Shown: in pieces, positions 62,014 to 64,000 of the stretch
Layout: each line of letters begins with the position of its first letter
Numbering within the stretch: position 1 is the first letter of the stretch
Source of the DNA: Flavobacterium frigidimaris
GTDB lineage: Bacteria > Bacteroidota > Bacteroidia > Flavobacteriales > Flavobacteriaceae
Direction of reading: 5' to 3'
DNA: 64,000 nt
Assembly: GCA_900129595.1 (NCBI GenBank)
Contig: FQWG01000004.1
Span: 248,001 to 312,000, forward strand
Notes under the pieces: generated by a model
Told to the model about the DNA's origin: nothing
The model's input: the letters and a program-made list of their open reading frames with translations, nothing else
Database searches by the model: none
Program-made: the position numbers and the translations under genes

Positions 62014-62409
62014 TTATAAATCAAGAAAAAGATATCCCATTGCTTTCTTTTTGTTTCTGTCCACTACCACCTTAACAAAATGATTTTCTTTTTCAGTAGC
62101 GAGTAAAATATGTTCAAAATCTTCAGTTGAGTTTCTGTAAACTTTATGTACCAAATCAGATTCCTTAATTTTTTTCGATAAGATTTTAGCTGCTTTTAAT
62201 TCACTTACATAAGGCCAAATATTAAAAAAGCTGTCATTAGATGATATTTCTTTCATTCCATCAGTCATGGAGGAATTGTATTTTTCTTCTGAAAGTAATT
62301 TAGGAGCTTTTTTGTTACTTCTTTTTTTAATTATGAAGTAGATACAAAAGCAGGATGTTATTACAAAAAGTACAATAAAAGAGAGACGGAGATAATGATG
62401 CATTGCCAT
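62014..62409 (-). CDS. Small membrane-anchored protein of unknown function
   Basis: The protein has 131 residues. One N-terminal helix (RLSFIVLFVITSCFCIYFIIKKR) is followed by a basic stretch and a soluble domain of about 90 residues (ELKAAKILSKKIKESDLVHKVYRNSTEDFEHILLATEKENHFVKVVVDRNKKKA). The positive-inside rule suggests the domain is cytoplasmic. No family recognised. Confidence 0.65.
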   Translation of the reverse strand: MAMHHYLRLSFIVLFVITSCFCIYFIIKKRSNKKAPKLLSEEKYNSSMTDGMKEISSNDSFFNIWPYVSELKAAKILSKKIKESDLVHKVYRNSTEDFEHILLATEKENHFVKVVVDRNKKKAMGYLFLDL

Positions 62410-62592
62410 AATATTTAAATTTTAGGTTGACAATCAGATATAGCTTTACAAATCTGTCTTAAGAAAAGAAGAATGATCAGCTTTAGTTAAAGTACTAATA
62501 TACTAAATTTTAAGCATATTTTTTAAAAAAAAATCAAAAACTTATATGTTTGTTTATGTATTACTCAACGGTGTTTTTTTAATTGGAATTTC

Positions 62593-62907
62593 TCACAACC
62601 ATATCTTTTCATCCCGACATCGGCTATAAATATAGTTTTTAAGATTCGAAATTGTGGCTTCATAGTTTGGTGCTTCATAACCAAATCTTTCGTGTTCTAT
62701 TTGCTCTTTTTCGATGGCATTGCAGCCTTTTATAACTTCTTTGAGCATGTCCAGCATCGCAAGTTCTTTGTTGTTGGTTTTCTGATATTTAAACTCTACA
62801 ATTTCATCTTGCAGTTCTTCGCAGTATTCTACAAGTTTCTCAACTTCAGGCTCGTCTAAAAGATATTCCTTGCTTTTAAAAATTTCCCGTACTGATCTCA
62901 TATTCAA
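62593..62907 (-). CDS. Small cytoplasmic protein of unknown function
   Basis: The protein has 104 residues, strongly helical and acidic/basic mixed (EPEVEKLVEYCEELQDEIVEFKYQKTNNKELAML; ATISNLKNYIYSRCRDEKIWL). No signal peptide, no motif recognised. Its own transcription unit, 108 nt from the oxidoreductase gene. Confidence 0.65.
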   Translation of the reverse strand: MNMRSVREIFKSKEYLLDEPEVEKLVEYCEELQDEIVEFKYQKTNNKELAMLDMLKEVIKGCNAIEKEQIEHERFGYEAPNYEATISNLKNYIYSRCRDEKIWL

Positions 62908-62950
62908 TTAAATTACAATTTTACAAAGATTGCTACTAATTATCAAACAA

Positions 62951-62997
62951 AAAAAATCCAAATACCAATTGTAAGTTTGGAATTTGGATTTTTTTTT
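62951..62997. terminator. Terminator-like hairpin downstream of oxidoreductase gene
   Basis: AAAAAATCCAAAT / ATTTGGATTTTTT with internal TTCCAAAC-like pairing. It can end the minus-strand oxidoreductase transcript. Confidence 0.65.
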
Positions 62998-63014
62998 ATT
63001 GGAATTTTAACTAC

Positions 63015-64000
63015 CTATACATCATCATAATCTACATAAATAGACTCAGATGTTGGATGTGCCTGACATGTTAATATCAAACCTGATGCAATTTCTTTAT
63101 CCGTTAAAATCGAATTTTTAGTCATTTCTGCAGTTCCTGAAGTTACGCGGGCAAGACAGCTGCTGCAAATTCCGCCCTGGCAAGAATATGGGGCGTCGAT
63201 TCCTTGTTTCAGAGCCGCATCTAATATGGTTTGTTTTTGAGACATTTCGAACGAAACTTCGTCGTCATCAACTAAAACAGTGATTTTTGTATGTCCTTCT
63301 AATGATGTTTTTATTTCGTGTTCCTGAGATGAAGAAGTAAAAAGCTCAAACTTAATAGCTGATTCTTTTACATTTTTTTCTTTCAGAACATTCGAAACAG
63401 TATTGATCATTTCTTCCGGTCCGCACAAGAAGAACTTGTCAAATTGTAGTTCTTTGTGTTTGTTGTTCAAAACAAAATTTACTGCTGATTTTTCGATTCT
63501 GCCAAACAAAGCATTTTCTGCTTTGGCCTGACTAAAAACATAATGCACGAAAAAACGACCTACATATTGCAATTGCAAATCATGTAATTCCTGGTAAAAA
63601 ATAGTGTCTTCAGGAGTTTTATTTCCGTAAACCAATACAAATGAGCTTTTTGGTTCACTTTTCAAAACAGATTTTATGATCGAAAGCACAGGAGTAATTC
63701 CGCTTCCGGCAACAAAAGCAGCATAATTTTTTTGTCTTTCAGCATCCGGTTCAAAAGTAAATTTTCCTTCAGGATGACCTACTTCAAGGACATCACCGGC
63801 TTTAAGTCTGGTATTGGCAAACTGAGAAAACAAACCGTTTTTTACTGCTTTTACTGCAATTCGCAATTCACCGCTTTCCGGTGCAGAACAAATAGAGTAT
63901 GCGCGACGAATCTCTTGATTATCAAGAGTTAATTTTAAATTTATGTATTGTCCGGCTATAAATTTATAGTCCTGTTTTAGTTCTTCTGGAACATTAAAAA
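63015..64000 (-). CDS. PaaE-like flavin/iron-sulfur reductase, N-terminus beyond window (partial)
   Basis: The frame is open to the right edge of the window; the visible part covers about 328 residues. It has the FAD-binding RRAYSICSAPE motif (near 63890), the NAD(P)-binding region AAFVAGSGITPVLSIIKSVLK and FFLCGPEEMI, and a C-terminal 2Fe-2S ferredoxin domain with four cysteines in YSCQGGICSSCLARVTSG and ILTCQAHP. This is the domain order of PaaE, the reductase of the phenylacetyl-CoA epoxidase, and related ferredoxin reductases. No paaABCD genes are visible, so the specific pathway is uncertain. Confidence 0.88.
   Translation of the reverse strand, partial: FNVPEELKQDYKFIAGQYINLKLTLDNQEIRRAYSICSAPESGELRIAVKAVKNGLFSQFANTRLKAGDVLEVGHPEGKFTFEPDAERQKNYAAFVAGSGITPVLSIIKSVLKSEPKSSFVLVYGNKTPEDTIFYQELHDLQLQYVGRFFVHYVFSQAKAENALFGRIEKSAVNFVLNNKHKELQFDKFFLCGPEEMINTVSNVLKEKNVKESAIKFELFTSSSQEHEIKTSLEGHTKITVLVDDDEVSFEMSQKQTILDAALKQGIDAPYSCQGGICSSCLARVTSGTAEMTKNSILTDKEIASGLILTCQAHPTSESIYVDYDDV

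Overview
The window is a 64 kb chromosomal segment of a low-GC member of Bacteroidota, most likely Flavobacterium or a very close relative. The evidence is the gene families (type IX secretion substrates, PorP/SprF, DUF4175, GIN-domain, HU-CCDC81/SPOR and GH3-like proteins), Bacteroidota-type promoters (TTG-N16..19-TAnnTTTG) and the lack of Shine-Dalgarno sites. No complete mobile element, prophage, CRISPR array or defence island was found. Most genes are housekeeping; the unusual material is mostly non-coding.

Region 1 (1-10.6 kb, all minus strand) is a cell-surface cluster: a SprB-like giant adhesin running off the left edge, a 1220-residue PorP/SprF fusion with a long Ala/Lys/Asp repeat stalk and a SPOR-like end, a small protein with a type-B T9SS sorting domain, two secreted proteins and a beta-helix protein. 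Region 2 (10.9-19.6 kb) holds holB, a DoxX-like gene, an acyl-CoA thioesterase, recA, plsC, trpS, dprA and an HU/SPOR protein. Between recA and plsC are two copies of a GACGCAACC-N18-CTATTA element, each followed by a short transcription unit with its own terminator. Region 3 (19.7-32.4 kb, minus) holds a tandem pair of paralogues, a Pif1-like helicase, an OmpH-like lipoprotein, a methyltransferase, a GNAT enzyme, mnmG, ybeY and a DUF4175 protein. Eight near-perfect 16-bp parS-like palindromes and an 8 x 13 bp tandem repeat lie around mnmG.

Region 4 (32.5-45.1 kb) holds gltX, an SPFH protein, a YtxH/holin-like envelope trio, glnS with a C-terminal extension, folB, tRNA-Cys, a LysE exporter, a GIN protein and rnr. 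It also has a non-coding repeat present three times at 331-332 bp spacing upstream of glnS, and three extra tandem copies of the 3' end of tRNA-Cys. Region 5 (45.5-46.1 kb) is a 631-bp AT-rich gap with many DnaA-box-like motifs. Coding is mainly minus to its left and mainly plus to its right, so it is a candidate replication origin, and the parS-like cluster 17-20 kb away fits this. dnaA and parAB are not in the window.

Region 6 (46.1-64 kb, mainly plus) holds rpiB, a Tex protein, tatA, an operon with a membrane protein, a GH3 enzyme and an EF-Tu-domain-III-like protein, a nucleosidase-like unknown, a UDP-xylose-synthase-type epimerase, an ORF6N protein, purD, upp, a DUF4254 plus family-9 glycosyltransferase pair, and a PaaE-like reductase cut by the right edge. 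All functional assignments rest on reading protein motifs by eye; no database search was run.
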